Program-made: the position numbers and the translations under genes
Shown here: piece by piece, positions 16,858 to 25,699 of the stretch
Position numbering within the stretch: position 1 is the stretch's first letter
Layout: the number at the start of each line of letters is the position of its first letter
Assembly (NCBI GenBank): GCA_965212545.1
Contig: CBDBVB010000021.1
Location: forward strand, 868,001-932,000
DNA from: JABDIP01 sp965212545
GTDB taxonomy: Bacteria; Pseudomonadota; Alphaproteobacteria; DSM-16000; Inquilinaceae
Reading direction: 5' to 3'
Length of the DNA: 64,000 bases
Notes under the pieces: generated by a model
Databases searched by the model: none
What the model was told of the DNA's origin: nothing
The model's input: only the letters and a program-made list of their open reading frames with translations

Positions 16858-17966
16858 GTCGATTCCTCCCAGTCCTGGTTGTTGCCCGCGTGCGGGTAGA
16901 GGTGGATCGCGTCCACCGGTAGATGGATGCCGACACGGTCCCCTTCGGAGTACCGCTGATCAGCGTCCACGACATAGGATTGGCGCCCGACGGCGACCGC
17001 ATAGCGGAAGAAACCACCGGGATAGCTGCGCTGCGAGACCCGTCCGAACAGCACCAGCGTATCCGGGTCCGCCTTGCCGTCCGCCGGGCCGAGGCGGGCG
17101 GCGTTGGAGTGGAAATGCCCCTGCACCCGGATGTCAGAGTCGCTGCCCAGCCGATCGGCTTGCACCCGGCTCAGGATGGCCGCGGTATTGTCCGCGCCGG
17201 CCTTGATCGAAATCCCGCCATCGTCGGGTGCGACGGACAGATCGCAGATATTCGAGGCGCCCAGGAAATCGGCCACGAATGGCGAGTTGGGGGCGCCATA
17301 GATCGCCTCGGGCGTGCCGATCTGGGCAATGGTCCCGTCGCGCATGATGGCGATGCGGTCGGCCATCACCATCGCCTCCTCGCGGTCATGGGTGACGTGG
17401 ATCGCGGTGATCCCGAGCCTTCGCTGCAGGGCCCTGATCTCATGCCGGAGTTCGACGCGAATGCGGGCATCGAGGTTGGACAGCGGCTCGTCCAGCAGCA
17501 GCACTTCCGGCTCGATCGCCAGCGCGCGGCTGAGCGCGACCCGCTGACGTTGCCCGCCGGACAGCTGTTCGACGTTGCGTTCGCCGAGGCCCTCAAGCTT
17601 GGTCAGGGCGAGCATTTCCTGGACCCGCCTGGCGATCCGGTCGCGTGGCCAGCGTCTCAGCTTCAGCCCGTAGCCGATGTTCTTCGCCGTACTCATATGC
17701 GGCCACAGGGCATAGGACTGGAAGACCATCGCCATGCCGCGCTTCTCTGGCGGCAGCGCGCTCAGGTCGCGATCCGAGACGATGATGCGGCCGCGATCGA
17801 CGCCGACGAACCCGGAGATCGCGCGCAAAAGCGTCGTCTTGCCGCATCCGGACGCGCCCAGCAGCGCGACGAATTCCCCCGGCGCGACGTTCAGCGACAC
17901 GCCCTTCAGCACATGTGTCTCGCCGTAGCTGACGTCGACGCGATCGACCGCAAGCGAACCGAGCAT
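16845..17966 (-). CDS. ABC transporter ATPase, PotA/FbpC-like
   Basis: A 373-residue ATPase with Walker A GASGCGKTT (residues 37-45), Q-loop in VFQSYALWPHM, signature LSGGQRQR, Walker B LLLDEPLSNLD and the H-loop IHVTHDREEA. The C-terminal 130 residues form the TOBE-type regulatory region found in PotA, FbpC and UgpC ATPases. ATG 17966 (MLGSLAVDR) is preferred, with GGAAAG six bases upstream; a longer frame reaches 18101 but its extra N-terminus is arginine-rich and unlike the family. It is the promoter-proximal gene of the four-gene importer operon (ATPase, binding protein, permeases), an order different from the common binding-protein-first layout. Confidence 0.9.
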   Translation of the reverse strand: MLGSLAVDRVDVSYGETHVLKGVSLNVAPGEFVALLGASGCGKTTLLRAISGFVGVDRGRIIVSDRDLSALPPEKRGMAMVFQSYALWPHMSTAKNIGYGLKLRRWPRDRIARRVQEMLALTKLEGLGERNVEQLSGGQRQRVALSRALAIEPEVLLLDEPLSNLDARIRVELRHEIRALQRRLGITAIHVTHDREEAMVMADRIAIMRDGTIAQIGTPEAIYGAPNSPFVADFLGASNICDLSVAPDDGGISIKAGADNTAAILSRVQADRLGSDSDIRVQGHFHSNAARLGPADGKADPDTLVLFGRVSQRSYPGGFFRYAVAVGRQSYVVDADQRYSEGDRVGIHLPVDAIHLYPHAGNNQDWEESTCEN

Positions 17967-18230
17967 GATTGCTTTCCACCGCCTCCCAATCCGGGTGGAA
18001 ACCCGCAAACAGTGTACGCCATGGCGGGAACCCGCACAAATGCAGGCGCATTCGACCCGGAACCGGAATCGAAGCGCCACGGAACGCCCAGACGTTTGCA
18101 AGATGTTTACGCTGTTGTTCTAAGCTGCACGGTTCCGCCGGGTTCGCCCGGCGGTCAGGCCAGGTCGGGGCTGCCTACCCGCGGTTCAGTGCCCCGGCTT
18201 GGCCGCCTTTGGCCGGCGCCATGCTCAGCG

Positions 18231-18764
18231 CTATTCCTGGTTCATGCCTGACAGGATGACGTTCGCCGCGGCGCTCTCGTTCAGCGTAACCCGACGATGC
18301 AGGAACACCGCCTTGCCGCCGTCATATGCCGGTATATGGGTCTGGACGATGTAGGATCCGGGCGGCAATCCGGTGAACCGGAAATAGCCGTTTCGGTCGG
18401 CGGTGGTCGATCTCCGGTACTTGTAGTAGCGCGGATCGAAATTCGCGACACCGCTGAAGCGTCCGCTGCGCGCCGGCTCCCAGAGCTCCCGCGTGTAGGC
18501 CGTGTCCGGCACCAGCACGACTTCGCTGCCCGCGGCCAAGACGATGCCGTTTCCGACCCGCAGATAGGCCTCGCCATTGATCGAGGAATTGCCGGCGTTG
18601 TCATAGCCGGCGAAATCCGGCTCGTTGAACGGCGTGGCGATGGTGTAGAGCGCCGGGCTGGTATCGCGCCATGGCGGCGTCAGGGGCATTTGACACGCGG
18701 ACACGGTGAGTGCCATCGCGACCAATAGGTAACGCGTTACGCGCCGCTGGGCATTGGCGGTCAT
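18231..18764 (-). CDS. Small lipoprotein with carboxypeptidase-regulatory-like fold
   Basis: A 177-residue protein beginning with a lipoprotein signal peptide. The lipobox is LTVSAC, with the modified cysteine at about residue 24. The mature part ends in NGYFRFTGLPPGSYIVQTHI, the pattern of a carboxypeptidase-regulatory-like or CNA-B beta-sandwich. ATG 18764 is chosen because it gives a normal-length signal peptide; the frame is open 20 codons further up. It is probably an envelope lipoprotein of unknown role. It is transcribed away from an AT-rich spacer that separates it from the next, divergent lipoprotein gene. Confidence 0.65.
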   Translation of the reverse strand: MTANAQRRVTRYLLVAMALTVSACQMPLTPPWRDTSPALYTIATPFNEPDFAGYDNAGNSSINGEAYLRVGNGIVLAAGSEVVLVPDTAYTRELWEPARSGRFSGVANFDPRYYKYRRSTTADRNGYFRFTGLPPGSYIVQTHIPAYDGGKAVFLHRRVTLNESAAANVILSGMNQE

Positions 18765-19169
18765 GATACACAGCCGAATTATCCATCGGACCAGCGGCAC
18801 GATCCGATCTATGAATTGCGGCAATTCTGAACGGAGTCATATGGCCGCGCAACGTTTTAGTGAAATGCGATCTATTACGCTTGCTTGCCGTCTCTTGAAT
18901 GCAATTTTAAATATAGAGTGAGTAATATCTTCAATCCATTGGAAATCGTTGCAAATAAATAAGGCAAATTGAGCTGAATTGTATTATAGTTAACGAAGCT
19001 TAACCAGTAATAGATTTGGTTTGTTCAACTGGACTCTCGTCAATTAACGAATTGTTTATGATTTCGTTCGAAAAAAGGCTTTGTGGGAGAGGCGAAATCG
19101 GTCCGCGGAGCGAAGCCCGTGGCGGTTGGTTGAGGCGCCGATCCGAAGTGGGGGACATGGACCAACGCA
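18765..19169. other. AT-rich intergenic region between two divergent lipoprotein genes
   Basis: About 18855-19085 is strikingly AT-rich for this genome, with runs such as GCAATTTTAAATATAGAG and AATTGTATTATAGTTAA. No coding frame is supported. It probably contains the promoters of both flanking genes and is a candidate site for a nucleoid protein or for past insertion (inference). Confidence 0.6.
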
Positions 19170-19604
19170 ATGCAGCCATTCTTGGCCGAGGCGACAGATC
19201 GCGCGATCCCGCGAATTGGGACGCCGGGCCGGCATTGCCTGCCGGCCGCGGTCCTGGCGACCGTTGCGATCGCATTGCTGACGTCCTGCACGGGCGGGCC
19301 TATTGCAATTGGCGCTCGTCAGCAGGCCGTGGACATCCGCCAGCAGATGACGACGGACGACCGGCACATCGCGTCGGTGGCGTTGCAGATTGCCATGGAG
19401 CGACGCGACGATAATGTCGCCAGCACCTGGACCAACGGGATGAGCGGTAATCATGGCGCGGTAGTACCGCGACACACCTACCGCTCGGGCTCCGGCGACT
19501 TCTGCCGGCGATACGATGAGGTGGTCACGGTGGCCGGGGTCTCCGCGACCTTTGCGCAGACAGCGTGCCGAGACGGGGCGGGGCGCTGGGCAACGGTCAC
19601 CTGA
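19170..19604 (+). CDS. Lipoprotein with 17-kDa surface-antigen-like C-terminus
   Basis: A 144-residue protein. A hydrophobic segment ends in LLTSC near residue 40, a plausible lipobox preceded by an unusually long N-terminus; the true start may be further in. The C-terminal part, YRSGSGDFCRRYDEVVTVAG and then TACRDGAGRWATV, matches the pattern of RT0821/Lpp0805-type surface proteins, which resemble the end of the rickettsial 17-kDa antigen, with two conserved cysteines. Probably an outer membrane lipoprotein. It is followed by an excellent terminator. Confidence 0.65.
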   Translation: MQPFLAEATDRAIPRIGTPGRHCLPAAVLATVAIALLTSCTGGPIAIGARQQAVDIRQQMTTDDRHIASVALQIAMERRDDNVASTWTNGMSGNHGAVVPRHTYRSGSGDFCRRYDEVVTVAGVSATFAQTACRDGAGRWATVT

Positions 19605-19664
19605 CCGAGGTCATGACAACAGGATAAGGAGGATCGGCTGACCCGCACCGGCCGCCCTCCAGGG

Positions 19665-19695
19665 GAGGGGCGGCGCTTCGGCGCCGCCCCTCTTT
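19665..19695 (+). terminator. Strong intrinsic terminator
   Basis: A perfect twelve-base-pair stem GAGGGGCGGCGC / GCGCCGCCCCTC with the stable tetraloop TTCG, followed by TTT. It lies 60 bases after the surface-antigen-like gene and should end that transcript; on the other strand it could also serve the convergent asmA gene, though no T run is seen there. Confidence 0.8.
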
Positions 19696-19770
19696 CCATT
19701 CACGTCGAGCCCCAGGGTCCATGACCAGCATTACGGATAGGGTCCAGGGCATACTCCGCTGTCGCGGAAT

Positions 19771-19850
19771 CGGCACCGGCCCGCTCCCCGCCCGGCCATC
19801 CGTGAGGATACTGGCGTTGGGTGTCCGGACGGCGGAGCGGGCCTGTGCCG
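19771..19850. repeat. Long imperfect inverted repeat
   Basis: Arms of 17 bases (19771-19787 and 19834-19850) pair at 16 of 17 positions, with a 46-base loop. It sits 16 bases beyond the end of the asmA gene. It may be a second terminator element, a REP-like sequence or part of a small RNA; nothing in the loop identifies it. Confidence 0.6.
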
Positions 19851-19866
19851 CAGAACGAAAGGTACG

Positions 19867-21945
19867 CTAGCGGTTCAGCAGAGACCGGATGGCGTCGGCC
19901 GGATCCGGCGCCGGCGCTTCCTCTGTGGGTTGTTCCCCCTGTGGTGCGTCGCCTGTCAGGCCCTGCAGCAGGTTCCTGACCGCATCTTCGGGTTCGCCCT
20001 CGCCGGTTCCCTCGCGCATCTGGTCGACGATGCCCTCGACCTGGTCCCGGACCGCGTCCGGGTCCCCAAGCGTATTTGTGATCAGGCCCTCGTAATCCGG
20101 TTTGTAGGAAAGGTCGTCGAACGGCCCCTCGATGATCACCGGCACGGCCAGTCCGGCACTCTGCGATGTCCCGCCCTGGCCTTCGATGTCGGTAACAAGC
20201 TTCGGGACCAGGCGAACGGCTAGTGTCCGCGCCGGCAGGGCGGCCTGCCCGGCGCCATCCATCCGCAGCAACGGTGCCAGAAGCCGGATATCGTCGGTCC
20301 GGGCGAGCCCGTCGGTGATTTCGAAGCTGGCGCCGAGCTCGGCGAAATCGGTGCTGCGCTCCTCGCCTGCGGCGGCACCTGTGAACGCCGACGCGACATT
20401 GCGAGCCATGGCCGCGAGGTTGATACCCTTGATCGTGCCGTCCCGGAACACGACGGTGCCGGTCCCATCAAGCGCCTCCACCAGGGCGCGCTGGCTGCCG
20501 CCTGCGGAGGTCAGGTCGAATTGGGCGTTGGTCGTGCCGGTCAGCCTTTCGAAATCGGCGAAACTGGTCAGCACCGGCTCGGCCTGGACCTCGTCGACCT
20601 GAACCCCGATCCGGATCGACGGGGTCCTGGCCGCGCCATCGGCGCCGAATTGCAGCGCGACATGGCCGCCGAACAACGCGGTGCGCGACAGGTCGAAGTC
20701 CAGCACGCCATCCTGAAGCATGGTTGTCAGCACCGACGGGCCGGCCTCCACACCTTGCAGGGTGACGCCCTCGGTGGCTATGACCAGATCGGCATCGGCG
20801 AGCAGCAGCGGTGCGAAATCAATCGGCTCCTCGCTCCAGCCGTCCGGAGCGGACCCGGTCTCCGCGTCGCTGTCGTCTTGCCCGCTATCGCCTGCCGCCT
20901 CCGCGGAACCGAGGAAAGGGTCGAGGTTGAGTTGGTCGACCGCCAATCGACCGAATAGGGCGGGCCGCGGACCGTCGATCCCCACCGCCAGGTCGCCCGA
21001 AGCGGCGAGATCGTCGATCGTCATCGTCGCGGTCTGCAGCCTGATATTGGTCGGGTTCGCAGTCAGCTCCGAATCCAGCCTCACCGTATCGACCGGAAGG
21101 CCGCCCTCTGACATCGCAAGCGCGAGCCAGTCCGCCAGATCGGCGATGGACGGAACCGACAAGCCGAGACTGCCGGTCAACTCAGGCGTCTCGGCCGATG
21201 CCAATGCGCCGTCGAAGCTCATGTTGACGGCGTCGGCGGTCAGCGACGCGGTCAGCGATGACTCGCCCCCGGCAATCAACGCCCGCGGGCGGTCCGCACC
21301 GAGGTCGAACCGCACCTGACGGCCCTGGAAGTCGAGCCTGCCGGTAAGCGCCAGCGGCGAGTCCAGGCTCTCCAGCTCGATGTCGAGGCCGAGCTTGGTC
21401 GCCTCGAAGGACTGCCCGCTGCCGTGGTCGGTATACAGGATCGTGCCGTCGACGATGCCGACTTCGCCGAGGCGCAGGTCGCTAAGGCCGATGCCGGCTT
21501 CGGCCGGTTGCTGCCCGTCGGCCGGCTCGGTCGACGATCCAGGAACGCCGGTGTCCGGCACGTCGAACGTCCAATTGGCGCGGCCGGATTCGTCGACCTC
21601 GAGGGCAATCACCGGCTCGCGCAGGATTAGCCGCTGCACGACGATCTCGCTGGACAACAGCGGCAGCAGGCCGACTTCGATATCGAGTTGGCCGAGCGTG
21701 ATCATGCTGGGGCGGCTTGCCCCGGGCGCATTGCTGAGCGAGACATCCGACAATTCGACAGCGACGGACGGAAATACCGACAGATCGACCGGACCGTCGA
21801 TGGCGAGATCGCGGCCGGTGGCGGTCTTGACCTCGGCCACGATCCGGTCGCGGATCGCGTCCAATGGAACGAAGAATGGAATGGCGATGATCGTGGCCAC
21901 GATCAACACCAGAACCACCGCGATCCCGATGAAAACTTTTTTCAT
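19867..21945 (-). CDS. AsmA family protein
   Basis: A 692-residue protein with one N-terminal membrane helix (MKKVFIGIAVVLVLIVATII) followed by the AsmA signature IPFFVPLDAIRDRIVAEVKT and GRDLAIDGPVDLSVFPSVAV, then a long beta-rich periplasmic region. The second conserved AsmA block appears near residues 470-600 (LTGTTNAQFDLTSAGG; GTIKGINLAAMARNVASAF). AsmA-like proteins are now thought to form bridge-like grooves that move phospholipid between the inner and outer membranes, or to affect outer membrane assembly. ATG 21945 is chosen because the membrane helix begins there; an open frame extends to 22002. The C-terminal tail is acidic and Pro/Ala-rich. Confidence 0.88.
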   Translation of the reverse strand: MKKVFIGIAVVLVLIVATIIAIPFFVPLDAIRDRIVAEVKTATGRDLAIDGPVDLSVFPSVAVELSDVSLSNAPGASRPSMITLGQLDIEVGLLPLLSSEIVVQRLILREPVIALEVDESGRANWTFDVPDTGVPGSSTEPADGQQPAEAGIGLSDLRLGEVGIVDGTILYTDHGSGQSFEATKLGLDIELESLDSPLALTGRLDFQGRQVRFDLGADRPRALIAGGESSLTASLTADAVNMSFDGALASAETPELTGSLGLSVPSIADLADWLALAMSEGGLPVDTVRLDSELTANPTNIRLQTATMTIDDLAASGDLAVGIDGPRPALFGRLAVDQLNLDPFLGSAEAAGDSGQDDSDAETGSAPDGWSEEPIDFAPLLLADADLVIATEGVTLQGVEAGPSVLTTMLQDGVLDFDLSRTALFGGHVALQFGADGAARTPSIRIGVQVDEVQAEPVLTSFADFERLTGTTNAQFDLTSAGGSQRALVEALDGTGTVVFRDGTIKGINLAAMARNVASAFTGAAAGEERSTDFAELGASFEITDGLARTDDIRLLAPLLRMDGAGQAALPARTLAVRLVPKLVTDIEGQGGTSQSAGLAVPVIIEGPFDDLSYKPDYEGLITNTLGDPDAVRDQVEGIVDQMREGTGEGEPEDAVRNLLQGLTGDAPQGEQPTEEAPAPDPADAIRSLLNR

Positions 21946-22175
21946 GATCTCGGTTGCCTTGCCCGGTTCGATCGAAGCTGGCGCCGAAGCGCTGCGCGGC
22001 ATTTCTTCCTGGTTGGTGCCGGCGTCCGCCGCCGGCGATCAATCTCGAGGCCCCCGGGTTGGGAGCTTGCCCAAGAATACGATCGATCCGGCGAGCCGGC
22101 CGCAATCACGGCATCGCCAGCCACTCCGACGAAAGAACCGCGAAGCTGTGTTCGTTTTAGGGCGGCCGTCGGCCG

Positions 22176-22400
22176 TCAGCTCTCGGAGTCGGGCTCCAGG
22201 AGGCGATGCAGATGCACAACGAAATACCGCCTGTGGGCGTCGTCCACGGTGGCGGCCGCCTTGCCGCGCCATGCGGCCTTGGCCTCGGCATAGTTCGGAT
22301 AGATGCCGACGATATCGAGATTTTCGGTGTCGACGAACTCGTGAGTCGACGGGTCCTTGAGGTCGCCGCCGAAGACGAGATGGAGAAGCTGCTTGGTCAT
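22176..22400 (-). CDS. DUF4170 domain protein
   Basis: A 74-residue protein whose sequence (LHLVFGGDLKDPSTHEFVD, then DIVGIYPNYAEAKAAWRGKA and RRYFVVHLHRLLEP) fits the DUF4170 family, small cytosolic proteins common in Alphaproteobacteria and often encoded near lipid A or Kdo transferase genes. Function is unknown. Here it lies upstream of asmA on the same strand, 230 bases apart. Confidence 0.8.
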   Translation of the reverse strand: MTKQLLHLVFGGDLKDPSTHEFVDTENLDIVGIYPNYAEAKAAWRGKAAATVDDAHRRYFVVHLHRLLEPDSES

Positions 22401-22718
22401 TCGGTCCGTTTAGCCGTTGGGAATGGGAACCTATTGATGTTGATACATATTCACGATGTCAATCGGACATTGTCGGACCCGTTTGAAACGCCCGCGGGCA
22501 AACCGAAACCACACCTTGCACTGATTGCGGGTAAACCGTGATCCGCAGTGCCGCGGATTGCGTGAATTTGGGACTTCGATCCGGTCGATCATTCAATCTT
22601 GTTTGCATTTTCGAGAAATCTGGAAGACTCTAGTGCATTAGGTGCGGTGGGCCGACCCAATTTGACTGCACGAACCGGGTCACCTACGCGGGATCGCAGT
22701 TGGAAACATAAGAATCCA
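22401..22718. other. Intergenic region between divergent genes, 318 bases
   Basis: Divergent spacer between the DUF4170 gene and the radC-like gene. If the latter starts at TTG 22599 instead of ATG 22719 it is shorter. Moderately AT-rich around 22430-22470. No clear regulatory element was found. Confidence 0.5.
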
Positions 22719-24071
22719 ATGGTGCGTAGATCCGAACAGTTTGAATCTGCACGGCCAATCGAGCCCTTGCAGGTGCCGTTGTCCCCGGATCAGATTTTCG
22801 AACGGCGGGAAGTGTTTGGCGCAGGCCAAGGACCCGTTATCCGAAAGACCGAATACCGATTGGATGCCGCCCGGAGCGTGCCAGATTTCTCACCATTCAT
22901 GGAATGCTGGGATCGTGGCCATCGAAACGGGCATCTGCCGACTGCCAGGGATTTTGCGGATGCGCGGGCAGCGAATAAACTGGCTGCAATCCACCTTGTC
23001 GATACGTCTCCGTCAGATCCGACCGAATTCCGGTTTCTGGAATTTGACCGCTCCGCGAGAACGGACGCCCTCGATCTGTCCGGAACACCGTTGCGCGAGT
23101 ATCCCGATCCGGTGATCCAGAATTCCGGTATCCAGGATTGCGCGATGGCCGTGCTGGGCAAGCGCGGCACGGTCATGGAAATCTCGGTCACAACCGATGC
23201 TGAGGCGAAGAAGTTCGCCCGCCTGATGCTGCCGATTGCCGCCAACGAACAGGAAAATCAGCCGAGTCAGTTGATTTCGATCGTTCGGCTTTTGGAATTC
23301 AGGCGGCGGTCCGAGAGCCTTCCGCGGTTCAGTGCGCGATCCGGCGCCAATTGGGCATTGCCCCGTGTCGCGCCGACAGCATTTCATGCCGCCCCGACGC
23401 GAAGCTCAGCGAGGCAGTTGCTGATGAGGTATTTTCACAATGGCAATCAAGAACTGCTTGCCGACCAGGATCTGCTGGAGATGCTGCTGAAGCAGTCTGA
23501 AGGCGGAGACGCCTGTCGCAAATTGGCCGAGTCGCTGATCGATGAGTTCGGCAGTCTGCCGGCCCTAATGGCCGTCGGAAGCGAGCGGCTGGTTGATATC
23601 CCGGGCATGACGCCGCAGGCACTGGTAAGGCTGAAGGTCGCACGGGAAATGGCTTCGCGCATGATCCGGCTGGAGATGATCGACAAGCCGGTATTTTCCG
23701 GCACGGGTGTCGTGCTGGACTATTGCCGTTCGCGTATGGCGCACGAGACGGTCGAACACGTGCGCGTATTGTACCTCGACCAGAAGAACCGATTGATCGT
23801 CGATGAACCGTTCCACGGCGGAGGTGTCGCATCGGTTCCGATCAATCCGAGGCACATTGTGAAGCGCGCGGTGATCCTGGATGCGCAGTCGATCGTGATG
23901 GCGCACAATCATCCGAGCGGCGATCCCAGCCCGTCCGGTGCTGATGTGGAAGTGACCATGGACCTCAAGCGTGCGACCGAGGCCGTTGGCGTGCGATTGC
24001 TTGATCACCTGATCATCGGTCGCTCCGGCCATGTCAGCCTGCGAACACTGGGTTATCTGGACGACCGTTAG
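22719..24071 (+). CDS. RadC-family JAB protein with PAS_5-like N-terminal domain
   Basis: A 450-residue protein with an unusual layout. Residues about 58-194 resemble the alphaproteobacterial PAS_5 domain (FMECWDRGHRNGHLPTARDF, then FRFLEFDRSAR and VLGKRGTVMEISV). Residues about 230-320 are the RadC helical region with a helix-hairpin-helix-like motif (GSERLVDIPGMTPQALVRLK). Residues 325-450 are the RadC JAB/MPN domain with the metal motif HNHPSGDPSPSGAD and the upstream Glu in VEHVRVLYLD. Ordinary RadC is about 220-240 residues and lacks the first domain. RadC's cellular role is unsettled despite its name; related proteins occur in mobile elements. ATG 22719 is a choice among weak starts, with TTG 22599 as the alternative. 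The fused PAS-like part could sense a signal or bind a partner (inference). Confidence 0.75.
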   Translation: MVRRSEQFESARPIEPLQVPLSPDQIFERREVFGAGQGPVIRKTEYRLDAARSVPDFSPFMECWDRGHRNGHLPTARDFADARAANKLAAIHLVDTSPSDPTEFRFLEFDRSARTDALDLSGTPLREYPDPVIQNSGIQDCAMAVLGKRGTVMEISVTTDAEAKKFARLMLPIAANEQENQPSQLISIVRLLEFRRRSESLPRFSARSGANWALPRVAPTAFHAAPTRSSARQLLMRYFHNGNQELLADQDLLEMLLKQSEGGDACRKLAESLIDEFGSLPALMAVGSERLVDIPGMTPQALVRLKVAREMASRMIRLEMIDKPVFSGTGVVLDYCRSRMAHETVEHVRVLYLDQKNRLIVDEPFHGGGVASVPINPRHIVKRAVILDAQSIVMAHNHPSGDPSPSGADVEVTMDLKRATEAVGVRLLDHLIIGRSGHVSLRTLGYLDDR

Positions 24072-24172
24072 CCAAACAACACTTCTGGCCGTCGGCTTGA
24101 AGCGTCCGGCACAACTGGGCATCAAATACGTGTACTCCTGCTAGCCGGCAGTTTGGCCGACTTGCAGAACGG

Positions 24173-25249
24173 TCACGCAATCGCCGCGCTCTGTTGATTA
24201 TGAGTTTCTGCCAATTCCGGTTCCATTGCATCTCGGGCGCGCTGAATCCTGAGTTCACGGGCAAAATCAGGGCCCATTGCAAGGATCGGTCGCGAATTCA
24301 GGTGTTGCCAGTCCTCGGCGACACCTAGCATGGCCTCGGCGCGCGTCATTGTCGCCAGATGGATCGATTGCGCTGGGTAGCCCGGGAATTTGAACCCGGT
24401 GGCGAACATCTCATGATGCGGATATCCGTATACCGAGGTTGGAAGCCGCGCCTTGGTCACGCCTGGGAAACCGAATCCGAATACCCAATTGAACGTCCAC
24501 ATCCGGAGGGCAGTGAGGCGGCACAGGCGGCTCAGCGCCCAGGAGAGCCCTCGATTGCGATGATCGGGCCGTACCCACATCGCGCCATCATAAACGGTGT
24601 TTCCAATAGGCACTCGATCATAGTGCGTATATACGATGTTCAATGGTTCCGAAAAACGGATCTTGTCACCATACCAAAATTCGTAGGACCTGCAGATCGA
24701 AAAGAAGGATTCGATCTGGCAGTACCGGCCTGAGATCGTGCCAATTGTTTCATCATCTTTGTCTCTAATCTCAAGCCAAATACTATTATGACTATCTAAT
24801 TGATGCAATGTTGGATCAAATTCTGGATTGCTATACTTTTTTTGTTTTGCACGCATCTGAAAATCTAGAAATTCAGATGTGATTTCTCCGGTAACAAGAT
24901 GATATCCACTTTTATGCAGTATTGAAATTATCAGATCGAATACATCATCAATCATGATACGATGTGCGTCTGATTTCGTTGGTGGCGGCAGTGGAAAATT
25001 CTTCTGAATCTCCATTGCATGGCCATTTTGATTGGCCAACTGGGACGGGGGCGCTACCAAATCGATATTCCTATCGCTTTTAGAACTAACTTTCGTTCGA
25101 TTTATCACGCCAACTTTTAGGTGGGTTTCATGAATTATTTGTAAAAATTTTTGTAACTTCATCAGGCATTGTGGGCGTTGCGCGAATAACGATTTGGCGG
25201 ACGCTAGAGAAAGCACAAAAATTCTACTTTCCGGCCAGTGAAAGATCAT
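24173..25249 (-). CDS. AT-rich hypothetical protein, distantly GNAT-like
   Basis: A frame of 358 residues from 25249, or 329 from the ATG at 25162 (MKLQKFLQII), which may be the true start. By eye the DNA is clearly less GC-rich than its neighbours, especially 24600-25200, and the codon use is accordingly unlike them. One stretch, GAMWVRPDHRNRGLSWALSR, looks like the acetyl-CoA-binding turn of N-acetyltransferases, but the rest gives no clear family. Aromatic-rich segments follow (MWTFNWVFGFGFPG; YGYPHHEMFATGFKFPG). It stands alone between the radC-like gene and the parA cassette, convergent with the former. A recently acquired gene is the simplest reading (inference). Confidence 0.6.
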   Translation of the reverse strand: MIFHWPESRIFVLSLASAKSLFAQRPQCLMKLQKFLQIIHETHLKVGVINRTKVSSKSDRNIDLVAPPSQLANQNGHAMEIQKNFPLPPPTKSDAHRIMIDDVFDLIISILHKSGYHLVTGEITSEFLDFQMRAKQKKYSNPEFDPTLHQLDSHNSIWLEIRDKDDETIGTISGRYCQIESFFSICRSYEFWYGDKIRFSEPLNIVYTHYDRVPIGNTVYDGAMWVRPDHRNRGLSWALSRLCRLTALRMWTFNWVFGFGFPGVTKARLPTSVYGYPHHEMFATGFKFPGYPAQSIHLATMTRAEAMLGVAEDWQHLNSRPILAMGPDFARELRIQRARDAMEPELAETHNQQSAAIA

Positions 25250-25699
25250 TGCTGCACGGTAAGGCCTTATTTCCGAATCGCAAGTCGCTCATGCGCTGTG
25301 GTGCGCGGTGACGTCTACTATTCGATTTCAGCAACTTGAGGTCGGCGAACTGCCAGCCAGTACCGTTTCAGGGGGGTGCAGATCCAAGGCAGCCTTGTGC
25401 CTTATCAACTCGGCGTCATGCAGACATGACAGCCCGGCCAACGGATTGCTTCTTTGGCTGTCGATGCGAGGTGCCGAAGCTTCCCATCCCGATTATGGGA
25501 TCAAGGGCGGCACGCCAGTTTGGCTGGCTGCCTGACTTAACGCCGGCTTAACGAAATCCCCATAGCCTCGCCGGAGGTTCTGATCCCCAGGATCAAACGT
25601 AGAGAGCCAAGTTGCGGGTTAGGGCAGGGCACCGGCCAAGCGTGACCCGATCGCCGAGGAATTCGCCTGCACGAGTGTTGCTAGGGAGTGAGTTGATCG
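25250..25699. other. Intergenic region, 450 bases
   Basis: Spacer between the AT-rich orphan gene and parA. Short open frames exist but none has a good start or a recognisable product. Two copies of CTTAACG-like sequence occur near 25536-25555 (CTTAACGCCGGCTTAACG). Could contain a partition site for the ParA protein, but no inverted repeat of parS type was recognised. Confidence 0.45.

Noticed and set aside
25308..25535. Small frame of 75 codons upstream of parA
   Set aside because: No ribosome site, a competing overlapping frame of the same size, and no recognisable product.
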